A stretch of DNA of 21,437 nucleotides from a virus: the IMG/VR virus record IMGVR_UViG_3300008107_000684, positions 1 through 21,437 of that record; one strand, given 5' to 3'. A program made the translations under genes and the position numbers. Under the pieces are notes generated by a model. It was not told the DNA's origin. It did no database searches and worked only from the letters and a program-made list of their open reading frames with translations. Positions 20,139-21,437 of this stretch are shown here, piece after piece. How positions within the stretch are numbered: position 1 is the first letter of the stretch; every line of letters begins with the position of its first letter.

Positions 20139-20342
20139 TTAGTAGTTAAAAATAAGGTCAGATACCATTCTTTGTACATTCGGTACGGTTACACAAAGAT
20201 TATCCCTTGTATTACCCCATTGTTCCCATTCACCTTGTTTGTCAATACAGAACATTGTTTTGGTACCATCAGTCAATTTGAAGTACCCCTTAATTTCTTT
20301 ACCAATTTTGGTAAGTTTCGTTGTTTTTACTTTTGTTGTCAT
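20139..20342 (-). CDS. Hypothetical protein, 67 aa
   Basis: Begins MTTKVKTTKLTKIGKEIKGY, basic at the N-terminus, followed by a beta-rich part (FKLTDGTKTMFCIDKQGEWE). No family recognised. First gene of its unit, ATG 20 bases from the -7 box; the next gene starts 11 bases on. Confidence 0.65.
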   Translation of the reverse strand: MTTKVKTTKLTKIGKEIKGYFKLTDGTKTMFCIDKQGEWEQWGNTRDNLCVTVPNVQRMVSDLIFNY

Positions 20343-20361
20343 GTGTTTAAAATTTAGAATT

Positions 20362-20393
20362 CAAATATACAACTAATAAAATGATATTCCAAA
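20362..20393 (-). promoter_or_regulatory. Promoter of the 19552-20342 unit
   Basis: TATATTTG (20362-20369) and TTTG (20390-20393), spacing 20. A degenerate upstream box (TGTTAAGATTATC) begins at 20401, 7 bases away. Confidence 0.75.
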
Positions 20394-20446
20394 AAATAAT
20401 TGTTAAGATTATCATAATACATCCAAGATCCCTGAAGACGCCAGAT

Positions 20447-20510
20447 AATATTGTTTGGCAATTCACACCAAGACATCTTGAGTCTCGATCTACATTTGCC
20501 AAACAAGATT
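20447..20510. repeat. Palindromic island 7
   Basis: Arms AATATTGTTTGGCAA and TTTGCCAAACAAGATT around a 33-base spacer. Followed by a collagen-like GTACCCGAA remnant at 20534-20557. Confidence 0.75.
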
Positions 20511-20559
20511 CAACATCCGGAGAACCTGATGTCCCACTCGTACCCGAAGTACCCGAAAT

Positions 20560-20584
20560 AAAAAACCCCCGATTAATTCGAGGG
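20560..20584 (-). terminator. Intrinsic terminator containing a stop codon
   Basis: CCCTCGA/TCGGGGG stem followed by six T on the - strand. The stop codon of the 33-residue gene (20573-20575) lies in the loop, so coding runs into the hairpin. Confidence 0.75.
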
Positions 20585-20674
20585 TTCTTCAATATCACAA
20601 TGTTCTTTACATTCGGAACATATTGGGTCTTCGGTGTTCCACACTTCAGCCCCACAACAAGTACTAACATTCAT
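20573..20674 (-). CDS. 33-residue Cys-rich zinc-binding peptide
   Basis: ATG at 20674, TAA in the terminator loop. MNVSTCCGAEVWNTEDPICS then ECKEHC has C6, C7, C19, C22, C26 and H25, the pattern of a minimal zinc ribbon. The CCGAE...C..C..HC arrangement is common in tiny phage proteins. It is the last gene of the unit from the promoter at 21248 and starts 10 bases after its neighbour. Confidence 0.7.
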   Translation of the reverse strand: MNVSTCCGAEVWNTEDPICSECKEHCDIEEPSN

Positions 20675-20684
20675 GTTATAATTT

Positions 20685-21011
20685 TTAAATAGTGTAACAA
20701 TATCCTCTAACAACTTCACAAACATTCTTCATTGTTTTTTCTTTAAGTTTGGGGTATTGTGTTAATTGTTTTTTTAATTTCTTAATTTCTTTTTCAATTT
20801 TAGTATGTCTATTAGACATCATAATAATTAAAACATTTTCTCTATCGGCGGTATCACCATCACCCCAATAATCAGTATCTACAATTTCAAGGTACTCATC
20901 AATACCGACATTAATTTCTTTATCGGTAAAAAAATTGGTCATCTCACCTTTACCATAAAACATTTTAACGTAATCAAAAAAACTTTTTCTCTCGGTGTTG
21001 TTTAATTTCAT
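20685..21011 (-). CDS. Hypothetical protein, 108 aa
   Basis: Begins MKLNNTERKSFFDYVKMFYG; acidic middle (DEYLEIVDTDYWGDGDTAD) and a Lys-rich coiled-coil-like end (KIEKEIKKLKKQLTQYPKLK). No family recognised. It sits between two genes in one unit, 9 bases from the upstream stop. Confidence 0.65.
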   Translation of the reverse strand: MKLNNTERKSFFDYVKMFYGKGEMTNFFTDKEINVGIDEYLEIVDTDYWGDGDTADRENVLIIMMSNRHTKIEKEIKKLKKQLTQYPKLKEKTMKNVCEVVRGYCYTI

Positions 21012-21020
21012 ATAGTTTAT

Positions 21021-21227
21021 TTAGTAGTTATCGTGTAATAGTTTCTCTATCTTATCCCACTCTTTCATTGGGAGAGGTTTTAATATTCCTTCATTAACGT
21101 GATTAACACAAATCGCCGAACCAATATCATACGGGTCTTGTGTCAGTACATCATAAGTTTCTTCACCATTGATACTAACACGATATACCACAAAATTGGT
21201 TTTCTCAACTTCAACTTGATTTTTCAT
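21021..21227 (-). CDS. Hypothetical protein, 68 aa
   Basis: Begins MKNQVEVEKTNFVVYRVSIN. Beta-rich N-terminal half, then a helix ending KEWDKIEKLLHDNY. No family recognised. First gene of the three-gene unit, ATG 21 bases from the -7 box. Confidence 0.65.
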   Translation of the reverse strand: MKNQVEVEKTNFVVYRVSINGEETYDVLTQDPYDIGSAICVNHVNEGILKPLPMKEWDKIEKLLHDNY

Positions 21228-21247
21228 AGTGGTTTAAGTTTAGGATA

Positions 21248-21305
21248 CAAATATACAATGTATATTGTTAATGTGGTGTTAAAGATCGTTAAAGTTTTGT
21301 TATGA
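21248..21305 (-). promoter_or_regulatory. Promoter with weak -33 and upstream box
   Basis: TATATTTG (21248-21255) is perfect; no TTTG lies at the expected place (21276-21279). A variant box CGTTAAAGTTTTGTTATGA occupies 21287-21305, the usual position, and may compensate. Confidence 0.65.
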
Positions 21306-21329
21306 AATTTAACCCGTGGTGTGACACGA

Positions 21330-21344
21330 TTTGCCAAACAATTT
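21330..21344 (+). repeat. Single repeat arm
   Basis: TTTGCCAAACAATTT, between the promoter above and the last terminator. No second arm in the window. Confidence 0.65.
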
Positions 21345-21376
21345 CCAACTGGAGACGACTCAGGAATTCTTTGGAC

Positions 21377-21404
21377 AAAAAAAACCCCTGACTTTCGTCA
21401 AGGG
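21377..21404 (-). terminator. Intrinsic terminator of a gene beyond the window
   Basis: CCCTTGAC-GAAA-GTCAGGGG followed by eight T on the - strand. The gene it ends must lie to the right; only a few bases of it, if any, are in the window. Confidence 0.85.
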
Positions 21405-21437
21405 TTAGGGGGATTGGGGGGAACTTGTTAGTTCCAT

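Noticed and set aside
20347-20670. - strand open frame with Gly-Thr-Ser repeats
   Set aside because: It reads through the terminator at 20560-20584, island 7 and the promoter at 20362-20393; the 33-residue zinc peptide in another frame is the better gene.

Overview
The window looks like part of a large double-stranded DNA phage genome (or phage-like plasmid) of a Bacteroidota host, most likely a flavobacterium. It is AT-rich and packed with genes that are mostly shorter than 250 codons. Its promoters match the Bacteroidota pattern TTTG-N20-TAnnTTTG, and one secreted protein has a flavobacterium-like signal peptide. Several proteins resemble families common in phages and plasmids: GP88-like, DUF932, DUF4241, DUF6915, DUF1737 and a ParB-like nuclease-fold protein. 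No tRNA, rRNA, CRISPR array, transposase or integrase was seen. All family names come from reading motifs by eye, not from a database search.

Left part (1-5778). A truncated gene and two small membrane-protein genes precede an HExxH metalloprotease gene on the + strand. An SGNH-hydrolase-like gene converges on it from the - strand. A well-formed promoter at 2373-2404 then drives a + strand run of about a dozen small genes: membrane microproteins, a zinc-ribbon protein, a possible primase-fold protein and a GNAT acetyltransferase. Many of these overlap by ATGA. The metalloprotease and the acetyltransferase share an N-terminal peptide that looks like a sorting or packaging tag.

Middle (5779-6502). 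The + and - strand gene blocks converge on a 724-base non-coding stretch full of hairpins and repeated words.

Right part (6503-21437). Every gene is on the - strand. From about 12.4 kb to the right edge the genes form small transcription units, each with a promoter, one to four genes and a strong intrinsic terminator. From 8.35 to 12.45 kb there is a longer gene run with internal promoters. Start codons lie 18-22 bases downstream of the -7 box, a spacing regular enough to correct several starts. Two genes (ParB-like and secreted protein) instead have longer leaders that share a 27-base element.

Between one unit's terminator and the next unit's promoter lies an island of palindromic repeats. 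Its core is TTTGCCAAACAATATC, usually as two inverted arms around a 13-38 base variable spacer. About two dozen arms were found. Some islands share long identical blocks, one pair has part of its spacer inverted, and another has lost an arm. This repeat-and-promoter system is the most unusual thing in the window. It could be a regulon operator, a REP-like palindrome family, or a recombination linker for swapping gene cassettes.
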